This document shows, piece by piece, positions 18,473-28,201 of a stretch of DNA of 64,000 nucleotides. The number at the start of each line of letters is the position of its first letter. Position 1 is the stretch's first letter. Below the pieces are notes generated by a model. It was not told where the DNA came from and did no database searches. It saw only the letters and a list, made by a program, of their open reading frames with translations. A program made the position numbers and the translations under genes. The DNA is from an uncultured Gemmatimonadales bacterium (GTDB taxonomy: Bacteria; Gemmatimonadota; Gemmatimonadetes; JACCXV01; JAHWKZ01): NCBI GenBank assembly GCA_947259315.1, contig CAMYLR010000011.1, positions 7,590-71,589 of the forward strand. The letters run 5' to 3'.

Positions 18473-19342
18473 CTAGAAACGCATCAAGTCACGCCCAACG
18501 ACGATCTCTCCCGTGAAGTGCTCCGAAGCACGCGCGACGAACGTCTCTTCAGTTCCAGCCGGTATGAGATGCGTGAGCACTAGAAGGGAGACGCCGGCAG
18601 CGGCGGCGACTTCTCCAGCTTCGGTTGCGCTAGTGTGATAGCGTTTCAAGTTGGCAGCTACTTCCTCTGAGTCCACGCGGTCGAAGTGTTCGGGAAGGTA
18701 GGCCTCGTGAACGAGGATATCGGCTCCGCGAGCGTGCATGATCAAGTTCTCGCTGGGTCGCGTGTCACCGCTGATAACGATCGTCTTTTGCTCTGTCTCG
18801 AACTTGTAACCGAGCGCGTGTTCGATCGGCTCATGGTTGACGCGGAATGCGGTGATCCGAACGTCTGCGTCTTCGTAGACGACTTCGTCTTCGCGAATCT
18901 CATGAGTGTTGATAAGTGCGCCCTCGGCGGCATGCAGCTCGGTTAGATCACGTCTGATCGGGATGTCGACCTCGAACATCTTCAGAATCGCGTCGGCCAC
19001 GCTTTTCGTCCCCAGCGGCCCATAGAGCTCGAACGGCGTGTAGCGGCCAAAAATCCAGGACGTGTTGAAGAGGTCGGGCAGACCGCTGATATGATCCGAG
19101 TGGAGATGGGTCAGGAGCACAGCTTGGATGTCTTTGAGCGGATAGTCGGTGGCCCATAGCCGGTTGATCACGTTGCGGCCGGCGTCGACGACGAAGACCT
19201 TGCCGTTGACGACAACGGCGGTGGCGGGGCCCGCCGTTTCCGGGTCCGGTCGTGGGTAGCCGGTCCCGAGCAGGACGAGTTCGACTTCTGTCTGTGACGG
19301 GGGCGCAATTTGCGCAGAGCTCGGAGCTGCGGAGATCGTCAT
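18473..19342 (-). CDS. MBL-fold metallo-hydrolase (arylsulfatase/RNase Z-like)
   Basis: LTHLHSDHISGLPDL metal-binding motif, ISGDTRPSENLIMHARGADILVHEAY; start uncertain, likely somewhat upstream to include the signal peptide. Confidence 0.8.
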   Translation of the reverse strand: MTISAAPSSAQIAPPSQTEVELVLLGTGYPRPDPETAGPATAVVVNGKVFVVDAGRNVINRLWATDYPLKDIQAVLLTHLHSDHISGLPDLFNTSWIFGRYTPFELYGPLGTKSVADAILKMFEVDIPIRRDLTELHAAEGALINTHEIREDEVVYEDADVRITAFRVNHEPIEHALGYKFETEQKTIVISGDTRPSENLIMHARGADILVHEAYLPEHFDRVDSEEVAANLKRYHTSATEAGEVAAAAGVSLLVLTHLIPAGTEETFVARASEHFTGEIVVGRDLMRF

Positions 19343-19449
19343 ACACGCGACAACCACCAAGACGACGGTCGTCAGCGTAAACAGGGGGTCACGCGAGATG
19401 GGCGGTGACCCCCGCCGGTCTTCAGGCGTCTTGGTTTCCGAAACAGCTC

Positions 19450-19722
19450 CTACCTGGAGTGAACCGTCTTCACAATGTCGACGACGAGCACCAATATCGC
19501 TGCCGCCCCAAGCGCCGCAGGAACGTAGTACACAGTGCCATTGTTGGGCCCCCATTGACCCATCATCGACGAGCCCAACCAAGACGCGCCGATATAGGCG
19601 ATGATGACCTTCGAAATGAAGGACGTCAGCCCCGCTCGAACGTAGAACTTGAGCCCGTAGTGCAGGATCGCCGCGACGACGACGCTGATCACGAGCAGCG
19701 CGAAAAAGCTTCCGGAGTCCAT
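19450..19722 (-). CDS. small hypothetical membrane protein
   Basis: 90 aa with three hydrophobic segments; AGGGAGGAAAA upstream of ATG on minus strand. Confidence 0.65.
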   Translation of the reverse strand: MDSGSFFALLVISVVVAAILHYGLKFYVRAGLTSFISKVIIAYIGASWLGSSMMGQWGPNNGTVYYVPAALGAAAILVLVVDIVKTVHSR

Positions 19723-19853
19723 GTCGTTTTCCTCCCTGATCGGGAATCCGGGACGTCACCCGAAACGCCCCATCATTGATCCATACTATAAAGGGGGTAG
19801 AGAGTCAATTCCGCCGGCTCGCGCTAAGTTGAAACACGACGCTCACCAAGGGG

Positions 19854-20540
19854 GTGCAAATGCTCGGCTTACAGTTCCTATCGCGCCGGCGGTTGTTCCA
19901 GGTCGGCGTGGGCGCGTTGGCCGGCGTGACCGCGAATCGGCTCTTCGGCTGGAGCCAGCCGTCGGCGTCGTGCCACGCGACACCCGAACAGACCAGCGGG
20001 CCGTTCTACCCGACGTCGAGTCCGCCGGACGCAGATGTCGACTTGACGCTTATCGAAGGTCACTCCGAGCGCGCAGCGGGCACCGTCATACGCGTGGCGG
20101 GTCAAGTCGTCGATGATGAGTGCAACCCCGTACCGGACGCGATCGTCGAGATCTGGCAGGCCAACAAGTGGGGTCGCTATCACCACGAGGCGGACGCGCA
20201 AAATCCGAGTCCGGTTGATCCGCACTTTCAAGGTTGGGCCAAGATGACAACCGGTGCGGATGGCAGGTACGAGTTCAAGACGATCCTGCCCGGTAGCTAC
20301 CCGGTCGACGACTCGGGTTGGGTGCGTCCACCGCACATCCACTTTCGAGTCGCCCGGCGTGGCCACCACGAACTCATTACACAGATGTACTTCGCCGGCC
20401 AGGAGCTGAATGAGCCGGATCGCATCCTTCAAAGCTTGTCGAGCGAGGAGCAAGCACGGGTGGTGGTCGACTTCGCTCCGGAAGCCGAGGGCACCGAAAT
20501 CCTGGCGGGGAAGTTCGACATCGTGCTGCCGCGGGCTTAG
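19854..20540 (+). CDS. intradiol ring-cleavage dioxygenase-like protein
   Basis: TPEQTSGPFYP...GQVVDDECNPVPDAIVEIWQANKWGRYHHEAD...HIHFRV; Tat-like RRRLFQ N-terminus. Confidence 0.85.
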   Translation: MQMLGLQFLSRRRLFQVGVGALAGVTANRLFGWSQPSASCHATPEQTSGPFYPTSSPPDADVDLTLIEGHSERAAGTVIRVAGQVVDDECNPVPDAIVEIWQANKWGRYHHEADAQNPSPVDPHFQGWAKMTTGADGRYEFKTILPGSYPVDDSGWVRPPHIHFRVARRGHHELITQMYFAGQELNEPDRILQSLSSEEQARVVVDFAPEAEGTEILAGKFDIVLPRA

Positions 20541-20620
20541 GGTCGTTAATCCTGCAGGCTCGATGCGGAGTTTGGGCAGGTGAGGCACTACGTGGGTCAA
20601 TCAACGAGAGGATCGCACCT

Positions 20621-21094
20621 ATGCTAGACCGTGGTCTTCAGGCCTTCCCCTTGCTTGGAATTATCGCCCTCATCATCGGTTGCGGCGTGGATCCCACTGG
20701 CACCAACGGGGATGACGTCGAGTTCAGCGCTCGGGTCGACGTGATGGAGTCGTTCCCGGTGCAGCTCGTCGGCCAGCTTACGGTCAATAACACCGGAGAC
20801 GACCGGGTGACGGTCGTTTTTCCCGACGGTTGCGTAGCGCTCCTCAGCGCGTTCGATGTGAACGGCGGCGACGTCCCCGTCTGGACTCAAAGCGTCGCCT
20901 GCACGGCGGTTCTAGTGCCGGTCGAGCTCGGCCCCGGTGAACGCCGGTCCTTCAGTACGCCGATCGCCAGTGCACGAGACATCCTCGGTAGCGATCTTCC
21001 TGATGGCGAGTACTTGATCGTCGTCAACCTGCGTCCCGATGGGAAAGCGATGGAGATCGAAGTCGGTACGGTTGAGCTGGCGATCCCCCGGTAG
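20621..21094 (+). CDS. putative lipoprotein with BsuPI-like domain
   Basis: LIIGCG lipobox-like; LTVNNTGDDRVTVVFPDGC...VPVELGPGERRSFSTP. Confidence 0.55.
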   Translation: MLDRGLQAFPLLGIIALIIGCGVDPTGTNGDDVEFSARVDVMESFPVQLVGQLTVNNTGDDRVTVVFPDGCVALLSAFDVNGGDVPVWTQSVACTAVLVPVELGPGERRSFSTPIASARDILGSDLPDGEYLIVVNLRPDGKAMEIEVGTVELAIPR

Positions 21095-21133
21095 CTTCGG
21101 TTAATCTGTCGACCACCCAGAGGAGGTGTTGAC

Positions 21134-21787
21134 TTGGCAGACTCGAAACCGATGCTGGTTCCACTCCCCAACGGTCCCTACTACCTGATCCCCGATCAGA
21201 CCCTGCACGAGATCCCGTATTTGCAGAGCTCGAAAGGAGAGCCCCGTGCCAATGTGCGCGGCGTGGCCCTATGCAGGTGCGGAGGCTCGGCGAACAAACC
21301 TTTCTGCGACGGGACTCACGGCACAAACGACTTTTCGGATGCAAAGATCACTGATGGAAGCCTCGACAAACGCGATGACTATGTGGGTAAGAAGATCACG
21401 ATTCACGATAACCGTGGGATCTGCGCTCACTCGGCTCACTGCACGGACAACCTCGCGTCAGTCTTCAAGCTCAAGACGGAACCCTGGATCGATCCGGATG
21501 GCGCGGATGTGGAAGAGATCATCGCAACGATCGAGAAGTGTCCCTCAGGTGCGCTCAGCTACTCGATCGACGGCGTGGAGCATCGCGGTCAAGAGCGGGA
21601 TCCGATGGTCACGGTCACCAAGGACGGTCCTTACGCGGTAACGGGCGGGATCGAACTGGTGGGACCAGAGCAAGGCGAGGGAGCCTCAAAGGAGCACTAC
21701 ACGTTGTGCCGATGCGGGCAATCGAAAAACAAGCCGTTCTGCGACGGGTCTCATTGGTACGCGAAGTTTCGCGACGACAAGAACTAG
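21134..21787 (+). CDS. CDGSH iron-sulfur domain protein with a (4Fe-4S) mono-cluster-like region
   Basis: two CRCGxSxNKPFCDGTH/SH motifs plus DNRGICAHSAHCTDNLASVF. Confidence 0.85.
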   Translation: MADSKPMLVPLPNGPYYLIPDQTLHEIPYLQSSKGEPRANVRGVALCRCGGSANKPFCDGTHGTNDFSDAKITDGSLDKRDDYVGKKITIHDNRGICAHSAHCTDNLASVFKLKTEPWIDPDGADVEEIIATIEKCPSGALSYSIDGVEHRGQERDPMVTVTKDGPYAVTGGIELVGPEQGEGASKEHYTLCRCGQSKNKPFCDGSHWYAKFRDDKN

Positions 21788-22297
21788 CTAACCCTCGAAC
21801 CCCTCGCGCTTGAGCTGTTTTGGTGTCACGTGCCATGCGAGCCGGCCCGATTCGTAGTCGATCTCAGACCAACGATCGACGTCGAACTCGATACATGCGA
21901 TCGCGGCCGTTGGAAAGTGTGAGATAGAACGGCCCGAGAGCGCGCGTATCAGGCTCGACCACGTAGGCTCGTGACCGGCGATCAAGAGCGTGCCGGTGGA
22001 GTCGGATTCGCTTCGAATCTCATCGATCACCGCATCGACTGATGCTCCGTAAAGTTGCTCGGTGACCCGGACCGGGCACTCCCAACGACCAGCTTCTGAA
22101 GCGAGCTCGACAGTTTGACGCGCGCGCGTCGCAGACGAAGTGAGCACCTGTTCTGGGATCGAGTCGATCGAGCCGAGATACTTGCCCATCAGCTTGGATG
22201 CGCGGCGGCCACGCTTTGCGATGGGGCGGTTGTGGTCGCGATCGTAATCCGCGCCCCAGTCTGACTTTCCGTGTCGAAATACGAGTAGAGTTCTCAT
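21788..22297 (-). CDS. SixA-type histidine phosphatase
   Basis: LLVFRHGKSDWG...DHNRPIAKRGRRAS...LLIAGHEPTWSSLI. Confidence 0.85.
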   Translation of the reverse strand: MRTLLVFRHGKSDWGADYDRDHNRPIAKRGRRASKLMGKYLGSIDSIPEQVLTSSATRARQTVELASEAGRWECPVRVTEQLYGASVDAVIDEIRSESDSTGTLLIAGHEPTWSSLIRALSGRSISHFPTAAIACIEFDVDRWSEIDYESGRLAWHVTPKQLKREGFEG

Positions 22298-22395
22298 AAG
22301 CCTCAACCAGAGATTTGTGTTTGATGCGCGGTGGATTGCGAATATAGAACCTTGGTCGCGATGGTTGTGGTATCATGTTGTCAAGGAGGTGTGCG

Positions 22396-22605
22396 ATGAG
22401 TGAGTTACCGTTTCGTTGCCCGAAATGCGATCACACCGAATACGAAACCGGACAGATGCGTGCCACCGGTGGCTTTTGGAGCAAGATCTTCGATGTCCAG
22501 GGGAGGAACTTCACCACGCTAACCTGCGCCCGTTGCCGCTACACCGAGATATATCAGGCCGAGAGCAGCACGCTCGGAAGCGTGTTCGACTTCTTCACAA
22601 ACTAG
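22396..22605 (+). CDS. zinc-ribbon protein
   Basis: CPKCDHTEYETGQMRATGGFWSKIFDVQGRNFTTLTCARCRYTEIYQ; SD AAGGAGG. Confidence 0.75.
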   Translation: MSELPFRCPKCDHTEYETGQMRATGGFWSKIFDVQGRNFTTLTCARCRYTEIYQAESSTLGSVFDFFTN

Positions 22606-22722
22606 GCGCCAGAGAGATCCGTCTCCCCCCCGAATGAGGCGCGAGAATTGCACGGCAGTGAACCATATGCTACGATTCCCGGCCCCGTGGGCCCAGGACC
22701 CCGTGATCATCGAGGAAGACAC

Positions 22723-25038
22723 ATGGTTAAACGAACCGCCCGGGATCCAGAACTGACCAAGAAAATCGTCGATGGCCGCCTCCCGACGGCCAAATCACTA
22801 GAGCGACGACGCGACAAGAAGTCTGCCGAGAAACCCACAAAGCCAAAAAAGCTGAGGACACCAGCGGATTCGGTTCCGGTTCCCGATGTCGGCCGCGGTG
22901 GGGAGCACGATCTCAAGCTGCCCGAATACTACCTGAACCGCGAGCTAACGTGGCTCAACTTCAACTTCCGGGTTCTCGCAGAGGCCGAGCTGCCACACAC
23001 ACCGCTGCTGGAGAAGATCAAGTTCATCTCGATCGCAAGCTCGAACTTGGATGAGTTCTTCATGAAACGGATCGGTGGCCTAAAGCAGCAGGTCGGCGCG
23101 GGTGTGCACTTCGCGACCCTAGATGGTCGAACTCCGCTGCAGCAGATCGACGAGTGCTACGAGTTGGTTCGTGAGCTGGAGGCGCGTCGTCGTCGCGTGC
23201 TGAGGTCGGTCCTCGCGAGCCTCGAGAATCGTGGAATCAAGCTCACCACGTTTGACAAGCTCTCTAAGAACGAACGGGAGCGACTGCGGCGTTACTACTT
23301 CGAGAATGTGTTTCCGCTTGTAACACCTCAAGCGACCGACCCGGCGCACCCATTTCCATTCATCTCGAATCTCTCGCTCAACCTGCTCGTCAGCCTGCGG
23401 TATCCGAAGGACGAGGATACGCTGCTAGCGAGAGTCAAGGTCCCGATCGGCGTGGGGATCCCGCGGTTCTTGGCGGTCGACGGAGGCCACACCTTTGTCA
23501 CGATAGAGAGCGTCATCGCCAGCAACCTCGACCTGCTATTTCCTGGTATGGAGATCGAAGACCACGCCATGTTCCGTGTGACTCGGAACGCCAACACGAC
23601 GATCGATGAGGAAAACGCTGATGACCTGTTGGCGGTTATCGAGTCCGGGATGCGGGAGCGGAGATTCGCTCCGATCGTTCGACTCGAAGTGGCGGCCGAC
23701 ATGAAGTCAGAGTATCGAGGCATGCTGGCCGCAGAGCTTGGTCTCGATGAGCAAACCGACGTTTTCGATGTCCGAGGCCTGATGGCGGTGCGTGACTTGA
23801 TCGAGCTCACGGATATCTCAGGAGTGCTCGAGTTGAAAGACGCCGAGCTCTTCTACCCGCCATTTCAACCGGTCGAGCATCCCGAGATGACGAGCGAGCG
23901 GAACGTGTTCCATATCATTCGTGATCAGAAGTCGATGCTGATCCACCATCCGTACCAGTCGTATGCGACGTCCGTCGAGCGATTTCTACGCGAGGCGAGT
24001 CGGGATCCGAAGGTCCGCGCGATAAAGATGACGCTGTACCGCACTTCGGCCGACTCCAAGGCGCTCCACTACCTGATCGAGGCGGCGCAGAACGGCAAGC
24101 AGGTCGCGGTCGCGGTGGAGTTGCGGGCTCGCTTTGACGAGGAGGCGAACATTCGCTGGGCTAACCGGCTGGAAGAAGCCGGGATTCACGTCACGTACGG
24201 AGTGGTCGGTCTGAAGACACATGCAAAAGCGATCCTGGTTGTACGCCAGGATTACGACGGGCTTCGCCGGTACGCGCATATGGGAACGGGCAACTACCAC
24301 GCGGAAACAGCGCGCCTCTACGCCGACTTCGGTCTTATAACATGCGATGAGACCATCGGCCAGGATTTGACCGAACTGTTCAACTACTTGACCACTGGTT
24401 ACCGGCCCAAGCGGGAATATCGCAAGGTCCTGCCGGCGCCCAAAATCATGAAGTCCTCTATCCTCAAGAAGATCGAGCGGGAGATCTCGCTGCATTCGGA
24501 GGAATCGCCCGGTCACATTCGGTTCAAGCTCAACGCGCTCGAGGATCCCGATGTGACGCGGGCCCTCTATCGGGCGTCGGAAGCGGGGGTCAAGGTCGAT
24601 CTGATCGTCCGCGATACATGCCGGTTGCGTCCAGGTATCCCTGGTTTGTCGGACAACGTTCGGGTTGTCAGCATCGTGGGACGTTTTCTCGAGCACACCC
24701 GCGTGTATTACTTCTCGAACGGTGGAGACGAGGAGTACTACATCGGCTCGGCGGACCTGATGAAGCGAAACCTGGAGAATCGGGTGGAGATCCTGGCTCC
24801 CGTGGAAGACTCATCGCAACGGTCGCATTTGCGGTTCTTGCTGGATACTCAGCTCGACGATGACAAGAACGGTTGGGAGATGAGGCCCGACGGCAGTTAT
24901 GTCCACCGAGCCATGCATGAGAAAGAGAGCGTGGGATCTCAAGAGCGGATGATCGCGTGGGCCGAAAGACGTTTGCGTGCAGCGACTCGGCTCCGTCGGC
25001 GTCGGCCCGAAGGGTTCAGACGCAGAAACGTGCGTTGA
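22723..25038 (+). CDS. ppk1: polyphosphate kinase 1
   Basis: LNRELTWLNFNFRVLAEA...ISIASSNLDEFFMKR...MGTGNYHAETARLYADFGLIT; start refined to MVKRTA. Confidence 0.95.
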   Translation: MVKRTARDPELTKKIVDGRLPTAKSLERRRDKKSAEKPTKPKKLRTPADSVPVPDVGRGGEHDLKLPEYYLNRELTWLNFNFRVLAEAELPHTPLLEKIKFISIASSNLDEFFMKRIGGLKQQVGAGVHFATLDGRTPLQQIDECYELVRELEARRRRVLRSVLASLENRGIKLTTFDKLSKNERERLRRYYFENVFPLVTPQATDPAHPFPFISNLSLNLLVSLRYPKDEDTLLARVKVPIGVGIPRFLAVDGGHTFVTIESVIASNLDLLFPGMEIEDHAMFRVTRNANTTIDEENADDLLAVIESGMRERRFAPIVRLEVAADMKSEYRGMLAAELGLDEQTDVFDVRGLMAVRDLIELTDISGVLELKDAELFYPPFQPVEHPEMTSERNVFHIIRDQKSMLIHHPYQSYATSVERFLREASRDPKVRAIKMTLYRTSADSKALHYLIEAAQNGKQVAVAVELRARFDEEANIRWANRLEEAGIHVTYGVVGLKTHAKAILVVRQDYDGLRRYAHMGTGNYHAETARLYADFGLITCDETIGQDLTELFNYLTTGYRPKREYRKVLPAPKIMKSSILKKIEREISLHSEESPGHIRFKLNALEDPDVTRALYRASEAGVKVDLIVRDTCRLRPGIPGLSDNVRVVSIVGRFLEHTRVYYFSNGGDEEYYIGSADLMKRNLENRVEILAPVEDSSQRSHLRFLLDTQLDDDKNGWEMRPDGSYVHRAMHEKESVGSQERMIAWAERRLRAATRLRRRRPEGFRRRNVR

Positions 25039-25039
25039 G

Positions 25040-25951
25040 ATGTTGTACGTCCAGCTTGACCCCGAGTCACCACCGGGCGCGGCGGTCAAGCAGGCCCTCC
25101 TCCCGTTGTTCAACACGATGCGAGACAACGAGCAGGCGGTTCGGTCGGGAACCGATCCGGACGGCTTGCACGACTTTCGGGTCGCCAGTCGTCGATCGCG
25201 GGTCATACTAGCGCGGGCTAAGAAGGTTGTTATAGCCCCGCGCTTTAAGCGCTGTCGGCAAGACCTCCGTTGGCTCGCCAAAACGACCAATCGCAGTCGC
25301 GACCTCGACGTCGCTCTGGCGTCATTAGCAGCTTACCGTTCGACCCTACCCCCGCGAGACGCCGATGAGCTTCTGCCGTTCGAGCACGATCTGCGAGAAC
25401 GAAGGCGTGGAGGGCACGACAAGGTCCGCAATGCCATCGATAGCCGTCGTTACGGGCGCTTCACGAACAAGTACGGAACGCTCCTAACCACACCCGCGGA
25501 GGAACGCGTCGGTTCGGGTACGATAGTCGAGTTCGCATCGGCCTGGATCTGGGCCGCGTACGGACGCGTTTTGCGAAAGGGTCGGGCGACTGGTCCAACT
25601 CCATCCGTCAAGGATCTCCACAAGCTGAGGTTGGCGTGCAAGAGGCTTCGGTACTTGATCGAAGTCTACGAAAGCCTGTACGCAGGAGAGAAGATCGCCG
25701 AGTTGATCGACACCCTGCAGGAGTTCCAGACTCTGCTCGGAGACCTGCACGACGCCGACGTTCAGCGTCGCGAGGTGGAGGGGTTCATCCGCACAACGAC
25801 AACCCCGGCCACCCGGGTTATAAACGCGTTCGTTGGAGACCTGGCAGATCGCATCGTCAAGATCCGGACGGAGTTCGGTCGACGGTTCGACACCTTTGCT
25901 CGACCGTCCAACGAGTGGCTTTTTCGGGAGTTGTTTCGGGTCCGCGGGTAG
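25040..25951 (+). CDS. CHAD domain protein
   Basis: DPDGLHDFRVASRRSRVILARAKKV...LHKLRLACKRLRYLIEVYESLY CHAD histidine motifs; adjacent to ppk1. Confidence 0.85.
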   Translation: MLYVQLDPESPPGAAVKQALLPLFNTMRDNEQAVRSGTDPDGLHDFRVASRRSRVILARAKKVVIAPRFKRCRQDLRWLAKTTNRSRDLDVALASLAAYRSTLPPRDADELLPFEHDLRERRRGGHDKVRNAIDSRRYGRFTNKYGTLLTTPAEERVGSGTIVEFASAWIWAAYGRVLRKGRATGPTPSVKDLHKLRLACKRLRYLIEVYESLYAGEKIAELIDTLQEFQTLLGDLHDADVQRREVEGFIRTTTTPATRVINAFVGDLADRIVKIRTEFGRRFDTFARPSNEWLFRELFRVRG

Positions 25952-25969
25952 CCGCGTTACACCAATGCG

Positions 25970-26758
25970 TCAGTAGACCTCAGGGATAAACGTCTGATCC
26001 GACATCGGCGGGCGCACGTAACCGCCACGCTGGCGAGGCGACAGCTCGACCGGCTCGGGGGTCAAGTCTTCATAGTCGAACAGGCTCAGCAAGTGAGTGA
26101 TGCAGTTCAATCTTGCTCGCTTCTTGTCGTCTGCATTGACCACGTACCACGGTGCCTGCTTGATGTCGGTATACGCGAACATCGCATCCTTGGCTTTCGA
26201 GTACTCGACCCACTTCAAGCGCGCCTGTAGGTCCATCGGGCTCAGCTTCCAGCGTCGTCTGGGGTCATCGATGCGTTGTTGGAAGCGTGCTTCTTGCTTT
26301 TCGTCGCTGACCGAGAACCAGTACTTGATCACGTTGATATGCGATCGGACGAGGGCACGCTCGAATTCGGGCACGCTCCGGAAGAACTCCTCGACCTCTT
26401 CCTCCGTGCAGAAGCCCATGACACGCTCGACGCCGGCGCGGTTGTACCAACTACGATCGAAAAGGACCATCTCGCCGGCTGCCGGAAGCTCCGCCACGTA
26501 GCGTTGAAAGTACCACTGTGTCTTCTCGCGTTCGGTCGGCGTGCCGAGCGCCACAATGCGTACGATGCGCGGGTTGCAACGTTGCGTAATGCGCTTGATG
26601 ACACCGCCCTTTCCGGCGGCATCGCGACCCTCGAAGATCACGATCGCCTTCGCGCCGGTGTGCTTTATCCACTGCTGCAGCTTGACGAGTTCGGTCTGCA
26701 GCCGCGCGAGTTCGCTGTTGTACGTGCGCTTGTCGAGCGGAGTTTTCTCGTTCGTCAT
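25970..26758 (-). CDS. ppk2: polyphosphate kinase 2 family
   Basis: IVIFEGRDAAGKGGVIKRITQRCNPRIVRIVALGTPTEREKTQWYFQRYVAELPAAGEMVLFDRSWYNRAGVERVMGF. Confidence 0.95.
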   Translation of the reverse strand: MTNEKTPLDKRTYNSELARLQTELVKLQQWIKHTGAKAIVIFEGRDAAGKGGVIKRITQRCNPRIVRIVALGTPTEREKTQWYFQRYVAELPAAGEMVLFDRSWYNRAGVERVMGFCTEEEVEEFFRSVPEFERALVRSHINVIKYWFSVSDEKQEARFQQRIDDPRRRWKLSPMDLQARLKWVEYSKAKDAMFAYTDIKQAPWYVVNADDKKRARLNCITHLLSLFDYEDLTPEPVELSPRQRGGYVRPPMSDQTFIPEVY

Positions 26759-26767
26759 CGTTGAGCC

Positions 26768-27235
26768 TTAGTTGGGAGCGAGACCTTTGTCGACCAGCTC
26801 TTTGAGTGCCGATGCGGACTTCTTCAGGTGGTGCAAGCCCATCCCCTCCAGTATCGGTTGGGCCTTCGTGAACTGGATCTCGGCGTAGTCGACGATCTGG
26901 ATGTGGTTGCCCCACGGATCGAGAAAGTCGCGCCCCGAGGCTGACATTATCTCAGCTCCGGCCGCTCGCGCGGCGCGGACGACCTTCTTGACGTCGTCGA
27001 CGACAAGGCCGAAGTGGCGATGGGTGTCGGGAGCCTGAGATCGGCCCTCGCTCAGGGCGATGAACTGATCGCCCAGATCGATGAACGCCATCCCCTTCCC
27101 GCGGCTTCGAAGCCGCAGATCGAACAACTGGCCGTAAAACTCCAGTGCGGCGTCGATGTCACCGACTTCCAACGCCACGTGGTTCACCCCAACGGCTCGG
27201 GCCGGTCGGGCACTCCGATCGGGTGAATTGGCCAT
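26768..27235 (-). CDS. VOC family (glyoxalase-like) protein
   Basis: GVNHVALEVGDIDAALEFYGQLFDLRL...FLDPWGNHIQIVDY. Confidence 0.85.
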   Translation of the reverse strand: MANSPDRSARPARAVGVNHVALEVGDIDAALEFYGQLFDLRLRSRGKGMAFIDLGDQFIALSEGRSQAPDTHRHFGLVVDDVKKVVRAARAAGAEIMSASGRDFLDPWGNHIQIVDYAEIQFTKAQPILEGMGLHHLKKSASALKELVDKGLAPN

Positions 27236-27336
27236 CGACGCCTACGATAGCAGCTAGTTGGACAGGGCACCACCGTTGTGGGGGTCAAACCGGCGGTCTC
27301 GGCTCGACGTTTTCAAGCAGGGAGCAAGGGAGCGGT

Positions 27337-28185
27337 ATGAGAGCTTGCCCGAGCCAGCGACGCTACACATTGATCGGGCTCCTGCTTGGAGTCGCCGCGT
27401 TCGTGTACCCGGCCGATTCGGGTGCCCAGGCCTTAGCCCGCAGCGATGTTCGACCGACCGCGATTCCGCTATTTGGGTTGGATTCACCGCCCGGCGCGTC
27501 GGCGGAACTCGACAGCCTGCTGGAGATCCTCGATCGGTTCGATCGGGAACGCGTCGACGAGCTGGTGGCGCGCTACGATCAGCGCGGCAACGCCGAGAAA
27601 CGACGCTTGGAACAGCGCTTTGGTGTGATCCAACACCGCTTCCGAGTAGACGCCGACCCGCGAGGGATCTTTCGACGCTGGGTCGCCGCTGGCCGCACGG
27701 AGCCGGTCCTCATAGACGCGCTCAAGGAGATCACGCAGGGTCGGTATGCCGCCTACTACTTCTTTGATGGCGTCATTCGCCCCAACGTCTTTGCGTCTGA
27801 TCGTTACCTAGCGCGGCAGAAGAGCGCCATTCACGAAAAGGTCCACGTGATCCAACCCGCGATCTATCGGCAGCTGGGGCTTCGATGCGGTTGGACAAAC
27901 CCTCTCGATCCATGCGTTCGAAGCCTCGAACCGGTGGCGGTTTACCTGACCGAGTACGCGATGTTGAACCGGCGCTCACCGCATCTGTCTGATGGAAGCA
28001 TCAACCGGGCGATCGAGGGCTATTTGGTACTGGAGGCTGAGCGCTGCCAGCACGCCGGCGGTACCCCAAGGTGCCCGGCAGCACATCGTCTTCATGAGTA
28101 CATCGAGTTACCGCTCGAGGTCGCCCGGTTGGTGGAACGTCACGGCCTCGAGGGCGGCATCGCGAGGTTCGTCAACCACCTGTAA
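27337..28185 (+). CDS. hypothetical secreted protein
   Basis: signal peptide (LIGLLLGVAAFVYPADSGAQA); HEKVHVIQPAIYRQLG segment; no family recognised. Confidence 0.6.
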   Translation: MRACPSQRRYTLIGLLLGVAAFVYPADSGAQALARSDVRPTAIPLFGLDSPPGASAELDSLLEILDRFDRERVDELVARYDQRGNAEKRRLEQRFGVIQHRFRVDADPRGIFRRWVAAGRTEPVLIDALKEITQGRYAAYYFFDGVIRPNVFASDRYLARQKSAIHEKVHVIQPAIYRQLGLRCGWTNPLDPCVRSLEPVAVYLTEYAMLNRRSPHLSDGSINRAIEGYLVLEAERCQHAGGTPRCPAAHRLHEYIELPLEVARLVERHGLEGGIARFVNHL

Positions 28186-28201
28186 GGGTTCCCGCTGGAC
28201 T

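Noticed and set aside
19343-19759. N-terminal extension of the MBL-fold ORF
   Set aside because: Arg-rich shadow translation of the adjacent 90-aa membrane protein gene; the signal-peptide-like region marks the real start near 19342-19410.
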